Numbered from the stretch's first letter, positions 18,969-27,497 are shown. The stretch: DNA of 64,000 nt from Bradyrhizobium ottawaense (GCF_900099825.1 NZ_LT629693.1:1550001-1614000); one strand, 5' to 3'. Program-made: numbers and translations. The notes: a model not told the origin generated them from the sequence alone.

Positions 18969-18999
18969 CCGACGCGTCGGGCCCGCCACCGACGCGTCG
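18969..18999. promoter_or_regulatory. Paired palindromes upstream of the response regulator
   Basis: CCGACGCGTCGG at 18969-18980 and CGACGCGTCG at 18990-18999. Both are self-complementary and identical over ten bases, with a centre-to-centre distance of 20 bases, two helical turns. Position between the Gly/Met/His protein gene and the regulator start suggests an operator; function is inferred. Confidence 0.45.
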
Positions 19000-19067
19000 C
19001 GTGTCGCTTCAGCGCCCGGTCAGATCGGCCGGACGATGCCGCATCGATCGCATATGTATCTGCAGCC

Positions 19068-19550
19068 TCAGTAATAGCCGTAGTCGCCGCAGACATTGAT
19101 CAATCGCACGCCATATGGCGTCCACACCCGGCGCCAGCAGCTGTCGTAGGCGGCATAGGCAAAGGGTGCGCCGACGAACGCAAAGCGATGGAACCGGTGA
19201 TGGCGGAAGAAGCGATGGTCCCGGAAGGCGAACCGCGAAAACCGGGGCGTGAAGGCGGCGTGCGCAAAGTGCGCAGTGGCGAAACGGGGGCCGCTGAACC
19301 GCGCACCGCCAGTCATGGCTCCGAAGTGCGGGCCTCCGCCCATGCCGCCGAAGTGCATGCCTCCGCCCATGCCGCCGGCATGCATTCCGCCTCCCATGCC
19401 GCCGCCATGCATTCCGCCTCCCATACCGCCGCCATGCATGCCGCCTCCCATTCCGCCACCGCCGCCGCCGCGCGCGAATGCCGGCGGCGCGAGAGCAAGT
19501 GTCGCACTCAGCGCACCTGCGATGAGGCAACTAAGGACTTTGTTGGTCAT
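19068..19550 (-). CDS. Secreted Gly/Met/His-repeat protein
   Basis: 160-residue protein, family not recognised. A clear signal peptide (MTNKVLSCLIAGALSATLAL...AFA) is followed by about 12 short GGGMHGGGM-type repeats between residues 28 and 80. The remainder is rich in Phe, His and Arg (RDHRFFRHHRFHRFAF) and ends with CWRRVWTPYGVRLINVCGDY, where two Cys could pair. The internal start is chosen for the GGAGGAGG ribosome binding site just upstream. The Met/His repeats suggest metal binding in the envelope. It lies 200 bases upstream of and in line with the two-component genes, so it may be co-regulated with them. Confidence 0.72.
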   Translation of the reverse strand: MTNKVLSCLIAGALSATLALAPPAFARGGGGGGMGGGMHGGGMGGGMHGGGMGGGMHAGGMGGGMHFGGMGGGPHFGAMTGGARFSGPRFATAHFAHAAFTPRFSRFAFRDHRFFRHHRFHRFAFVGAPFAYAAYDSCWRRVWTPYGVRLINVCGDYGYY

Positions 19551-19800
19551 CCCAATCCTCCTCCGTGGTTGAATTGCCACGACGAAAGAGAGGCAAATGA
19601 TCCAATGATTTCAACTGAATAATGTGACAGATTCTGACACGGAAGTTAGTTTCTCAACCTGCGGCAAGCAATGCCGAGCTGGAAGACACCACATTCACCG
19701 ATGCCGAAAAGCTCGGCCGACGAGGTGATAGAATGACGGCGCGGAGATCGTCACTTCCGTTTGTCGCGTGAAGCGATGCGGGAACAGCTTCAATAGGCAG

Positions 19801-21168
19801 CTAGCTCCCATTCAGCAGCGACGTTCCGAACGCCCGCTTCCACACCGACAGGAAGCGCGGAAACCAGGAATGCGCGACGGCGCTCTGATACGCCCAGGTC
19901 TGATATTTCTGGCCCTTTTCCGACAGCAGTTCCTGATAGCCACCGTGGGTTTCGGTCGCGGTACGAATGTCGCGCAAGATGTCGCGCGCGCAAGACCGAT
20001 AGGTATCGATGCCCCCGCATTCGTCGTAGTCCAGCATGCGGTCGGCGAATTCGACATTGAATGTCGGCCAGGACGAACGCCCCTGATAGGCCGGCGCCGC
20101 CAATCTGTGGATCATCTTGTTCAGCGGGTTATCCGCGGAAACCAGGAAGTGCGACGTATCCGGGATTCGAAACCGCGGTTCGGCGAGGATGAGATCCGTC
20201 GTGGCCGCGAACAAAGCGCGCTCGTTCGCGTCACTCAGATCCCAAAATCCCTGGTGCACGTTGACGAAATCCAGCGCCACGGAAGAGACCGGCGGCTGGT
20301 GATCGAAGTCCAGCGCGTGGCTGATATAGCCGTTCCGGCCGAACAACTGCAGGAGCTCGTTCTTATGTTGCGAAAGCGCGCGGCCGAGCAGCCGTTCCAG
20401 CTCGGTCCGTTCGATCACCCCGAGTTTGATGCCGCGCAGAAACGTGGCGTAGACGCTGGCATTGGTGACGAAGCGCCGGCGTTCGGCGCGGGTATCGGTG
20501 GCGGCAGATCGCGGCGCCATAGCATCACACAGCAAGGCCGAGAGGCCGTTGTGATCGAATCGTTGCAACGATCCGGCGAGGTCAAGGATCGCCCGCTTCA
20601 GGTCGTTGCGATACTCGGCCAGCAGCAGGCGTCCGGCATGCGCGCCTTGTGACATCGCCACATAGGATGACGGCCTCTGCTCCGCGGTCAGCAATTGCTC
20701 CAGACCCGCGAGGATGCCGAGCAGCGTATCCGAAGGCAGCGAGAAATAATTGATGCCGATGTAGCGGTTGCGTCCGGCGGGAACGATCGTGGTCGTGACG
20801 ACACCGGCGCGAACCGCCTCCAGCATCAACCGCACGCTTTTTTCCAGCAGGCGAACCCTGCGCACCGCATCCGCGGCATCCATCACGGTTTCGGGATCGA
20901 GCACGTCGGGATAGAACCAGGCGAAGTCGCGCGGATAATAGGCGGATGCGTGCGGCGCACCGGTAACGAGAAAGGCTTCGGTCTCGGAAAACGCAGACTT
21001 CATCGAGTGCCGGTACAGCTCGTCGATCGCCGCCGAGAGATGATATTTTCGCAAGAACCGATCGCCGAGAAAATTGACAGCCTGAATACCGTTGGCGACA
21101 AAGGATGCGAACAGGCCCTGGTAAAATCTGACTTGGCGATGCGAGCGAAATGTAATCTGGCTATTCAT
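19801..21168 (-). CDS. Hypothetical protein, possible (alpha/alpha)6-toroid glycosidase-like
   Basis: 455-residue protein without a recognisable signal peptide. The segment SAYYPRDFAWFYPDVLDPET near residue 75 and the C-terminal GGYQELLSEKGQKYQTWAYQ followed by SAVAHSWFPRF resemble the barrel regions of amylo-alpha-1,6-glucosidase and GH15/GH63-like six-hairpin enzymes. Asp and Glu in these stretches could be catalytic. The resemblance is by eye only, and the substrate is unknown. No operon partner: the neighbours on either side are 250 and 160 bases away. Confidence 0.6.
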   Translation of the reverse strand: MNSQITFRSHRQVRFYQGLFASFVANGIQAVNFLGDRFLRKYHLSAAIDELYRHSMKSAFSETEAFLVTGAPHASAYYPRDFAWFYPDVLDPETVMDAADAVRRVRLLEKSVRLMLEAVRAGVVTTTIVPAGRNRYIGINYFSLPSDTLLGILAGLEQLLTAEQRPSSYVAMSQGAHAGRLLLAEYRNDLKRAILDLAGSLQRFDHNGLSALLCDAMAPRSAATDTRAERRRFVTNASVYATFLRGIKLGVIERTELERLLGRALSQHKNELLQLFGRNGYISHALDFDHQPPVSSVALDFVNVHQGFWDLSDANERALFAATTDLILAEPRFRIPDTSHFLVSADNPLNKMIHRLAAPAYQGRSSWPTFNVEFADRMLDYDECGGIDTYRSCARDILRDIRTATETHGGYQELLSEKGQKYQTWAYQSAVAHSWFPRFLSVWKRAFGTSLLNGS

Positions 21169-21329
21169 AGGCCTAAAATGAGCGATGTCCGATGCGGCGG
21201 GTGTTACCTCGTTCGTACTGCAAACGCCATTGATTCGTCTCTGCGCCAGAGCGCGATGAATGTCATCGAACTGTCATATTGCTCGATGCGGATCAGGCTT
21301 ACGACGTGTCAGCTTCGATTGATCGACGA

Positions 21330-21578
21330 TCACGGAGATCCGCGCGACGACTCCGGCTGGATTTCGCACGCGGCTCTATCAGGAAGGTCTCCGAGCAGGT
21401 TCGATAGCTTGACGGCGAGCTTTCGAAGCCGGGCATTCTCCTCGAGCAGCTGCAGCAAATCATTGGCTTCCGCTGGTTGCGATTCAAGTGTCTCGGCCTC
21501 TTCAAGCAGAGGCGACAAGGCTGCAAGAAATTCGTCGCGTCGATCCTGCCGGTTGTGCGGCGGATGTCCGATACTCAT
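21330..21578 (-). CDS. Small hypothetical coiled-coil protein
   Basis: 82-residue acidic protein with heptad-like Leu/Ala spacing between residues 15 and 62 (LLQLLEENARLRKLAVKLSN), suggesting a coiled coil. Many rhizobial genomes carry small proteins with an ENxRLRxLxxxLSxL stretch of unknown function. Start chosen at MSIGHPP because the longer frame adds only a low-complexity N-terminus; the ribosome site is weak. Confidence 0.5.
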   Translation of the reverse strand: MSIGHPPHNRQDRRDEFLAALSPLLEEAETLESQPAEANDLLQLLEENARLRKLAVKLSNLLGDLPDRAACEIQPESSRGSP

Positions 21579-21702
21579 GGCAAATCCCCGATCTGGACGC
21601 GCGCCGGCGGCGCGTTCAGGGGATAACGTCGATTGAGTCGGCGGCAAATTTGCGTCGGAAAAGGGATACGAGGCGGCGCGTTAGCGATCTGTCCGCACTA
21701 CT

Positions 21703-21740
21703 ATCCCGCCGCGTCCCGCGACTGAAAGTTCTCGATCAGG
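21703..21740 (-). pseudogene. Short remnant of the 3' end of the allantoate amidohydrolase gene
   Basis: About 38 bases (CTACTATCCCGCC... GAAAGTTCTCGATCAG) resemble the last codons and stop region of the intact gene at 22630-22670. The 16-base GAAAGTTCTCGATCAG is repeated exactly at 21842-21857. The two copies flank the palindromic element at 21744-21822. Confidence 0.45.
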
Positions 21741-21743
21741 TAT

Positions 21744-21822
21744 GTAGGGCGGGTTAGCGAAGCGTAACCCGCCGCCTTTTCGTCGAGCAAACGGCGGATT
21801 ACGCTGCGCTAATCCGCCCTAC
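21744..21822. repeat. REP-like palindromic element
   Basis: GTAGGGCGGGTTAGCGAAGC... closes with ...GCTAATCCGCCCTAC. The outer arms GTAGGGCGG/CCGCCCTAC are perfect complements, and the two inner hairpins GGCGGGTTA-CGAAGCG-TAACCCGCC and GGCGGATTA-CGCTGCG-TAATCCGCC are also near perfect. This is a classic mobile REP/BIME-like layout. It sits between two partial copies of an amidohydrolase gene end. Confidence 0.8.
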
Positions 21823-21837
21823 CGCATCTGCTTCCCC

Positions 21838-22068
21838 CGGCCGAAAGTTCTCGATCAGCCGCACAGCGCCCGCGCTCCGGTATCGGCATCTGATACCTCG
21901 ACATGCTCGTCGGGATGATGGCTGATGCCGCCGCGGCAGCGGACGAACAGCATCGCGACATCGGCAATGTCGATCATCGCCATGCCGTCATGCCCTGCCC
22001 CGCTCGGCAGTTCGAACACCGGAAAGCCTTCGCCGGCGACGGCTTCCGTCACCTGGGCCCTCAGGCTA
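21838..22068 (-). pseudogene. Truncated duplicate of the C-terminal part of allantoate amidohydrolase
   Basis: This 230-base segment repeats 22653-22883 of the intact amidase gene in the same orientation. It has a long identical block covering residues ELPSGAGHDGMAMIDIADVA and the following GGISHHPDEHVE. The frame is open for only about 65 codons and lacks metal-binding and N-terminal parts, so it cannot be active. Homology ends exactly at the stop codon of the His-rich gene at 22061. That places a recombination junction there. Confidence 0.8.
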
Positions 22069-22399
22069 ACTGCGCGGGCCCATGATCATCGCAATGATCG
22101 CCGTGTGGATGGTGCAGTCGGCCATCGACGAGATAGTCGACATGGTCGCCATGCGGCACCTGTTCATGTCCGCAGTTTGGACCGTGTTCGTGTGAGCAGT
22201 GGACTTGGGGCGTGCATTTCACAGGATTTGTTGCATTGACTGGGAGGACATGCTCGTCCACGTGATCCCCATGCATATGATGGAGATGTCCGTCGTGAAG
22301 ATAATCCACGTGACCCTCATGGCGAATGGCGGTGTGTCCACAATTCGGGCCATGCTGATGGGTGTGGTTGGCATGGTGTTTCTCGGTGCATGTGGTCAT
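22061..22399 (-). CDS. Histidine-rich metal-binding protein, probably zinc-linked
   Basis: 112-residue cytoplasmic-looking protein with more than a quarter His plus Cys, Asp and Glu. It is two copies of one module: HGPNCGHTAIRHEGHVDYLH followed by DGHLHHMHGDH, then HGPNCGHEQVPHGDHVDYLV followed by DGRLHHPHGDH. This composition fits zinc or nickel buffering or delivery. Start MTTCTEK is chosen for AAGGAG eight bases upstream. A Zur-like box lies about 110-135 bases upstream (22513-22533), suggesting expression under zinc starvation. Its stop codon coincides with the end of the duplicated amidase fragment. A role as metallochaperone is inference. Confidence 0.75.
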   Translation of the reverse strand: MTTCTEKHHANHTHQHGPNCGHTAIRHEGHVDYLHDGHLHHMHGDHVDEHVLPVNATNPVKCTPQVHCSHEHGPNCGHEQVPHGDHVDYLVDGRLHHPHGDHCDDHGPAQLA

Positions 22400-22512
22400 T
22401 GTCGACGCTCCTTGCGAACGGCTCGGGTGTCTCATCTAGCACTATCATTCAATGAGGTAGGGAGCCCGCCAGCGATGCCCAAGGACGATCGAACAATATG
22501 ATTTGATCTATC

Positions 22513-22533
22513 AGATGTTATAACGTTACATCT
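22513..22533 (-). promoter_or_regulatory. Zur-like box upstream of the His-rich gene
   Basis: AGATGTTATAACGTTACATCT contains ATGTTATAAC and GTTAC, close to the alphaproteobacterial Zur operator pattern (ATGTTATAACATTAC-type) as I remember it. It has 6-base complementary ends. The only nearby gene pointing away from it is the His-rich protein. Confidence 0.55.
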
Positions 22534-22629
22534 TTATCTCGCTCCTTCAGGTCCGATGTCGGAGATGGCCGTTCTTTCAAACCCAAGTCCGGACCGGACA
22601 TCGGCCAGACCAACGCCTGGTCCTGACGA

Positions 22630-23901
22630 CTATCCTGCCCCGCCCATTTTGCCCGGCCGGAAATTCTCGATCAGCCGCAACAGCACCCGCGCGCCGGCGT
22701 CGGCGTCGGCGAGTTCGACGTGCTCGTCGGGATGGTGGCTGATGCCGCCGCGGCAGCGGACGAACAGCATCGCGACATCGGCAATGTCGATCATCGCCAT
22801 GCCGTCATGCCCTGCCCCGCTCGGCAGTTCGAACACCGGATATCCCTCAGCGGCGACGGCTTCAGCGACCTGGGCTTTCAGCCACGGCGCGCAGGGCACG
22901 GTGCGGTTTTCGTGGGTGACGTCGACCTGAAGGCCAAGCGATCTGGATTTGGCAATGCTTTCGATGCGGCGAACGATATCGGCAACCGCCTTGCGGCGAT
23001 GCGTATCGGTCGGCGCGCGGATGTCCATCGTGAACGACACTTTCCCGGGAATGACATTGGTCGCACCCGGCATCGCATTGATGTAACCGACGGTGCCGAC
23101 CAGGCCGTCCGGATCGGTCCGGCACAGTTCCTCGATCGCGACGATGCATTCGGCAGCGCCCGTCAGCGCATCCCGGCGCAGCGCCATCGGCACGGTGCCG
23201 GCGTGGCCGGCCATGCCGGTGAGACTGGCCGCCAGCCGCGTCGCGCCCGCGATTGCGGTGACGACGCCGACCGGAAGCTGCTGCTTTTCCAGCACCGGCC
23301 CCTGCTCGATGTGCAATTCGACATAGCCAAGCAACTCGCCGCGGGCGCGCGCCGCCGCGCCGATGTGGTCGGGGTCGAGCCCGAACGCGATCATCGCCTC
23401 GCGCATGGTGATGCCGGCGCGGTCCTTGCCGGCGAGCACGCTCTCCACGAACGTGCCCGCCACCGCGCGGCTGCCGAGCAGCGTCGACGCAAAGCGCACG
23501 CCTTCCTCGTCGGCGAAGCCAACGACCTCGATCGCGAACGGCAAGCGCTTGCCTCTTCTGTGCAGATCGGCGACGCAGGAAATCGCGGTGATGACGCCGA
23601 GCGGCCCGTCCCATTTGCCGGCGTCACGCACCGTATCATAGTGAGAGCCCAGCATCAGGCACGGCAGGCCCGGACGCTCGCCCTCATAGCGGCCGCAGAC
23701 ATTGCCGATGGCGTCGAGCCGCGCGTTCATGCCGGCCTCAACCATCCAGGACAGGATCAGATCGGCGGCGATGCGGTGTTCGGGAGAAAGGAAAACCCGC
23801 GCCAGATGCTCCGGCGTTTCCGAGATCGTCCCGAGTTGGTTGATCCGGCGGGCGATTTCATCGCCGAGCTGGGGTTGGCTCGCCACCTTTGTATTGCTCA
23901 T
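22630..23901 (-). CDS. Allantoate amidohydrolase / N-carbamoyl-amino-acid hydrolase (M20 family)
   Basis: 423-residue Zn amidase of the M20 carbamoylase family. In this context it most likely converts allantoate to ureidoglycine or ureidoglycolate with ammonia release, following PuuE and UraD-UraH encoded at 46-48 kb. Metal ligands are visible: His in GSHYDTVRDAGKWDGPLG, Glu pair in FADEEGVRF, His in YVELHIEQGP and the C-terminal SHHPDEHV. Start MSNTKVAS is preferred; a putative sigma-54-like promoter lies about 40-55 bases upstream. N-carbamoyl-L-amino acid hydrolase is an alternative. Partial copies of its 3' end lie downstream. Confidence 0.85.
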   Translation of the reverse strand: MSNTKVASQPQLGDEIARRINQLGTISETPEHLARVFLSPEHRIAADLILSWMVEAGMNARLDAIGNVCGRYEGERPGLPCLMLGSHYDTVRDAGKWDGPLGVITAISCVADLHRRGKRLPFAIEVVGFADEEGVRFASTLLGSRAVAGTFVESVLAGKDRAGITMREAMIAFGLDPDHIGAAARARGELLGYVELHIEQGPVLEKQQLPVGVVTAIAGATRLAASLTGMAGHAGTVPMALRRDALTGAAECIVAIEELCRTDPDGLVGTVGYINAMPGATNVIPGKVSFTMDIRAPTDTHRRKAVADIVRRIESIAKSRSLGLQVDVTHENRTVPCAPWLKAQVAEAVAAEGYPVFELPSGAGHDGMAMIDIADVAMLFVRCRGGISHHPDEHVELADADAGARVLLRLIENFRPGKMGGAG

Positions 23902-23941
23902 GCTGTTCCAGTGTCGCGGCGCATACCGCACGCTCCATCGA

Positions 23942-23957
23942 TACAAGTTCAATGCCA
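23942..23957 (-). promoter_or_regulatory. Sigma-54-like promoter for allantoate amidohydrolase
   Basis: Minus strand TGGCATTGAACTTGTA: good -24 box and correct 10-base spacing, but GT instead of GC at -12. The trailing CTTGTATCGAT is identical to that of the permease promoter at 44440. Predicted transcript start near 23931, 30 bases before the start codon. Confidence 0.5.
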
Positions 23958-24234
23958 GCGGATGAAACGCGGGACTTGGCGCGCTGCTGACTTTCTCACA
24001 GGTAGCAACCCCAGTCCGGCTGACCAGCCGCCATCAGGCGGAATCCGTGCATAAGCCAGCCTTCGGAAGGCGTCTTGCGGGCTAAGAATTGCTTAACCGT
24101 CTTGCATACAATTATAAAATGACGCCTAAATAATAATCTACTCAGCATCTGCTCAAACTTTGAACGACCGAACATCCTCCTAATTACTATAATAATTTCA
24201 ATATCTTATTAAGTCATGCTCATAAGATGTGCTC

Positions 24235-24250
24235 TGGCACGAAGATTGCG
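24235..24250 (+). promoter_or_regulatory. Sigma-54 promoter for the BMP/biuH operon
   Basis: TGGCACGAAGATTGC is a full consensus -24/-12 element with GG-N10-GC spacing. It lies about 75 bases upstream of the first gene and directly downstream of a strongly AT-rich tract that could aid IHF bending. Confidence 0.85.
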
Positions 24251-24325
24251 ACATGCCCTCTGAGCCCGCCGTGTCGGCGCGGCTGCGAGATAAGGGGCGG
24301 TTCGTCCGCCAGAGGGAGCAGGCAT

Positions 24326-25450
24326 ATGGATTTCAGCAGGATTTCACGACGACATCTGTTGCAGGGCGGCGCCGCGATGGCGCTCGGCGGCACGCTTGGT
24401 GGTCCCCTTGGCGCCGGCCGCGCCTTTGCGGCCGATACCACCATCGGCTTCATCTATGTCGGGTCGCGCGACGACTACGGCTACAACCAGGCGCATGCGG
24501 TGGGTGCGGCCGCGCTGAAGAAGATGCCCGGCCTGAAAGTGGTCGAGGAAGAAAAGGTCCCCGAGACCGACGCGGTCGAGAAGACCATGGAGTCGATGAT
24601 CAATCTCGACGGCGCCTCGCTGCTGTTTCCGACCTCGTTCGGTTACTACAACCCGCACATGATCAAGATGGCGAACAAGTTTCCAAAGCTTCGCTTCGAA
24701 CATTGCGGCGGCCAGTGGGCCGACAAGGATCCCAAGAATGCCGGCAGCTATTTCGGTTATATCGACGAGGCCCAGTATATTTCCGGGATCGTTGCCGGCT
24801 ACTCCTCCAAGACCGGCAAGCTCGGTTTCGTCGCGGCGAAACCGATCCCCCAGGTGCTGCGCAACATCAACGCCTTCACGCTCGGCGCCAAACTCGCCAA
24901 CCCGAAGGCGACCTGCCAGGTGATCTTCACCGGTGACTGGTCGATGCCGGTCAAGGAAGCCGAAGCCACCAACAGCCTGATCGACCAGGGCGTCGACGTC
25001 CTCACCTGTCACGTCGACGGTCCGAAGACCATGGTCGAGAACGCCGCGCGCCGCGGCGCCATGGTCTGCGGCTATCACGTCAACCAGTCGCCGCTGGCGC
25101 CAAAAGCCTATCTCACCGGGGCCGAATGGAACTGGGAGGCATTGTATCCGAAATTCGTCAAGATGATCGCGGCCGGCGAGACCATCCCGAACTTCTATCG
25201 CGGCGGCCTCAAGGAAGAGATCGTAAAATGCTCGCCCTACGGCGAAGCAGTCTCGGCCGAAGCGCGCAAGCACGCCGACGACATCAAGGCCAAGTTCCTG
25301 TCCGCCGACGGTTACACCATCTTCAAGGGCCCGATCATGGACAACAAGGGCAAGACCGTGATCACGGCCGGCACTGATCGCGGCCAGAAGGATCCTGAAC
25401 TCGAGAAGATGGATTATCTGGTCGAGGGCGTGATCGGAGCCACTTCGTGA
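24326..25450 (+). CDS. BMP-family ABC transporter substrate-binding protein
   Basis: 374-residue periplasmic protein of the basic-membrane-protein (BMP/PnrA/Med) family, which binds nucleosides, purines and related compounds. The leader ISRRHLLQGGAAMALGG is twin-arginine-like, with cleavage near AFAADT. The mature protein opens with IGFIYVGSRDDYGYNQAHA, the family start, and continues through SFGYYNPHMIKMANKFPKLR. The start is set by GGGAGCAGG upstream. First gene of a five-gene operon; the presence of biuH in the operon suggests a urea-like or purine-like ligand. Confidence 0.88.
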   Translation: MDFSRISRRHLLQGGAAMALGGTLGGPLGAGRAFAADTTIGFIYVGSRDDYGYNQAHAVGAAALKKMPGLKVVEEEKVPETDAVEKTMESMINLDGASLLFPTSFGYYNPHMIKMANKFPKLRFEHCGGQWADKDPKNAGSYFGYIDEAQYISGIVAGYSSKTGKLGFVAAKPIPQVLRNINAFTLGAKLANPKATCQVIFTGDWSMPVKEAEATNSLIDQGVDVLTCHVDGPKTMVENAARRGAMVCGYHVNQSPLAPKAYLTGAEWNWEALYPKFVKMIAAGETIPNFYRGGLKEEIVKCSPYGEAVSAEARKHADDIKAKFLSADGYTIFKGPIMDNKGKTVITAGTDRGQKDPELEKMDYLVEGVIGATS

Positions 25451-26556
25451 CCACTGACGCGGCGGATCCGGCGGAGGCGATCGGCATTGCGCCGGCCGCC
25501 GATGCCGGATTCCTGCAACGCTACGGCGCCAGCATCGAATACATCCTGATCCCGGGCGCGGCGCTGGTCGGCGCGCTCGCGGTGTTCGGCGTGTTCGTGG
25601 CGCTGTTCGGCAAGAGCCCGCTCGACCTGTATTTCTACATGTACCAGGGCGCGTTCGGCACCTGGTTCTCCTGGCAGAACACGCTGACGCGCGCCGCCCC
25701 CCTGATCCTGACCGCGCTATGCACGGCGCTGCCGGCGCAGCTTGGTATGGTGATTATCGGCGGCGAAGGCGCGCTTCTGATCGGCGCGCTGTCGGCGACC
25801 TCGATCGCGCTGGCAATGCCGTGGGCGCCGCCCCTTGTCGTGCAGGTCGCGATGGTCTGCGCCGGCGTCGCCGGCGGCGGGCTCTGGATCATGCTGGCGG
25901 GCGCGATGCGGCAATACCGCGGCGTCAACGAAACCATTTCGAGTCTGCTGCTGGTCTATATCGGGCTAGCGATCCTCAACCATCTGGTCGAGGGACCGAT
26001 GCGCGATCCGGGCAGCCTCAACAAGCCGTCGACCCGCGAGATCGGCGCCGCCAACATGATCGGCAGCATTCCCGGCACCGACATCCACTGGGGACTGGTG
26101 TTCGGCGTGATTGCCGCGATCGCGTCCTATATCCTGATCTATCACACCGTGTTCGGCTTCGCCGCGCGCGTCGCCGGCGGCAACATCCGCGCGGCGAAAA
26201 TCGTCGGCCTCGGTGTCAGCAAGCTGATTCTCACGATCTGCTTTCTCGCCGGTGGCGCCGCGGGGTTGGCCGGCATGATCGAGGTCGCGGCGGTGCAGGG
26301 CCGCACCAACGCCAATCTCGCCGCGGGCTACGGCTTTACGGGCATCCTGGTCGCCTTCCTGGCACGGCAAAATCCGCTGGCGATCATTCCGGTCGCGATA
26401 TTGCTTGGCGGCATCAGCGCCAGCGGCGGGCTGTTGCAGCGGCGGCTCGGCCTGCCCGACGCCTCGGTGCAGGTGCTGCAGGGGATCATCTTCGTGTTCG
26501 TGCTCGCCAGCGACGCGCTGTACGGACGCATCGGCTTCCTGAAAGGAAAATCCTGA
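25447..26556 (+). CDS. BMP-type ABC transporter permease
   Basis: 369-residue permease of the BPD_transp_2 family (as in nucleoside importer NupP). GTG start in a GTGA overlap with the binding protein. Around ten hydrophobic segments; family stretches include GLAGMIEVAAVQGRTNANLA and GYGFTGILVAFLARQNPLAI near residues 275-320. Partner of the next permease. Confidence 0.9.
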   Translation: MTTDAADPAEAIGIAPAADAGFLQRYGASIEYILIPGAALVGALAVFGVFVALFGKSPLDLYFYMYQGAFGTWFSWQNTLTRAAPLILTALCTALPAQLGMVIIGGEGALLIGALSATSIALAMPWAPPLVVQVAMVCAGVAGGGLWIMLAGAMRQYRGVNETISSLLLVYIGLAILNHLVEGPMRDPGSLNKPSTREIGAANMIGSIPGTDIHWGLVFGVIAAIASYILIYHTVFGFAARVAGGNIRAAKIVGLGVSKLILTICFLAGGAAGLAGMIEVAAVQGRTNANLAAGYGFTGILVAFLARQNPLAIIPVAILLGGISASGGLLQRRLGLPDASVQVLQGIIFVFVLASDALYGRIGFLKGKS

Positions 26557-26557
26557 C

Positions 26558-27484
26558 ATGGCGGATGGAACGATCGGACTCTGGACCGTCCCGCTCGCGG
26601 TGTTCGGCGGCGCCATCCGCGTCTCGACGCCGTTCCTGTTCGTCAGCTTAGGGGAATGCATCACCGAGCGTTCGGGCCGCATCAATCTCGGCCTCGAGGG
26701 CACGCTGGTGATGGGCGCGATGAGCGCCTACGGCATCTCCTATCTCACCGGCTCGCCCTGGCTCGGCGTGCTCGCCGCAGGCTTCACCGGCGCGCTGCTG
26801 GGCGCGCTGCATGCCGGGATCTGTTCGCTGCCGCGGGTCAACGACGTCGCGGTCGGCATCGCACTGATGCTGTTCGGCACGGGGCTCGCATTCTATCTCG
26901 GCAAACCGCTGATCGAGCCGACGGCGGCTCGCTTGCCGGCGATCGATTTCGGCTGGTGGAGCGATGTCTCCCAGGTCCGCGCGGCGCTGCGCATCAACGT
27001 GCTGTTTCTAATTGGCGTCGCGATTGCGCCGATTCTGTACTGGGCGTTCCGGACCACGCGCTGGGGTCTTCTGATCCGCACCGCCGGCGAAAGCTCGGAT
27101 GCGGCGCGCGCGATGGGTTATTCGGTGCTGTGGATCCGGCTGCGCGCCACCATGGTCGGCGGTTTCCTCGCCGGGATCGGCGGCTCGTTCCTGTCGCTGT
27201 TCTATCCCGGCAGCTGGAATGAAGGCCTCTCCAGCGGCCAGGGCATCACCGCGGTGGCGCTGGTGATCTTCGCGCGCTGGGATCCGATGCTGTGCCTGTG
27301 GGCCTCGCTGGCGTTCGGCGGCGCCGCGGCGCTGGGACCTGCGCTGCAATCGGTCGGGGTCACCTCCGGCTATCACCTGTTCAACGCCGCGCCCTACATC
27401 CTGACGCTGGCGATCATGATCATCACCTGTTCGCCGAAGCGCACGCTGACCGGCGCGCCGGCGGAGTTGTCCATCACCCGATAG
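26558..27484 (+). CDS. BMP-type ABC transporter permease (NupQ-like)
   Basis: 308-residue second permease, starting two bases after the first ends. It has the typical N-terminal segment [20 protein letters not shown] followed by [12 protein letters not shown], and the C-terminal [20 protein letters not shown]. Such short NupQ-like partners always accompany a longer NupP-like permease. Confidence 0.9.
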   Translation: MADGTIGLWTVPLAVFGGAIRVSTPFLFVSLGECITERSGRINLGLEGTLVMGAMSAYGISYLTGSPWLGVLAAGFTGALLGALHAGICSLPRVNDVAVGIALMLFGTGLAFYLGKPLIEPTAARLPAIDFGWWSDVSQVRAALRINVLFLIGVAIAPILYWAFRTTRWGLLIRTAGESSDAARAMGYSVLWIRLRATMVGGFLAGIGGSFLSLFYPGSWNEGLSSGQGITAVALVIFARWDPMLCLWASLAFGGAAALGPALQSVGVTSGYHLFNAAPYILTLAIMIITCSPKRTLTGAPAELSITR

Positions 27485-27497
27485 GCGAGAACGTGAC

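Larger units (their letters stand above)
23902..24325. other. AT-rich divergent intergenic region
   Basis: 424 bases without a gene, between the allantoate amidohydrolase and the first BMP transporter operon. Positions 24095-24225 are strikingly AT-rich for this genome (for example TTACTATAATAATTTCAATA). It carries sigma-54-type promoters at both ends and could hold activator or IHF sites in the AT-rich middle. Confidence 0.6.

Noticed and set aside
22551..22604. GTCCGATGTC / GACATCGG inverted repeat as a terminator
   Set aside because: The stem is interrupted, the loop is long and there is no T-run; it may be chance in a spacer.
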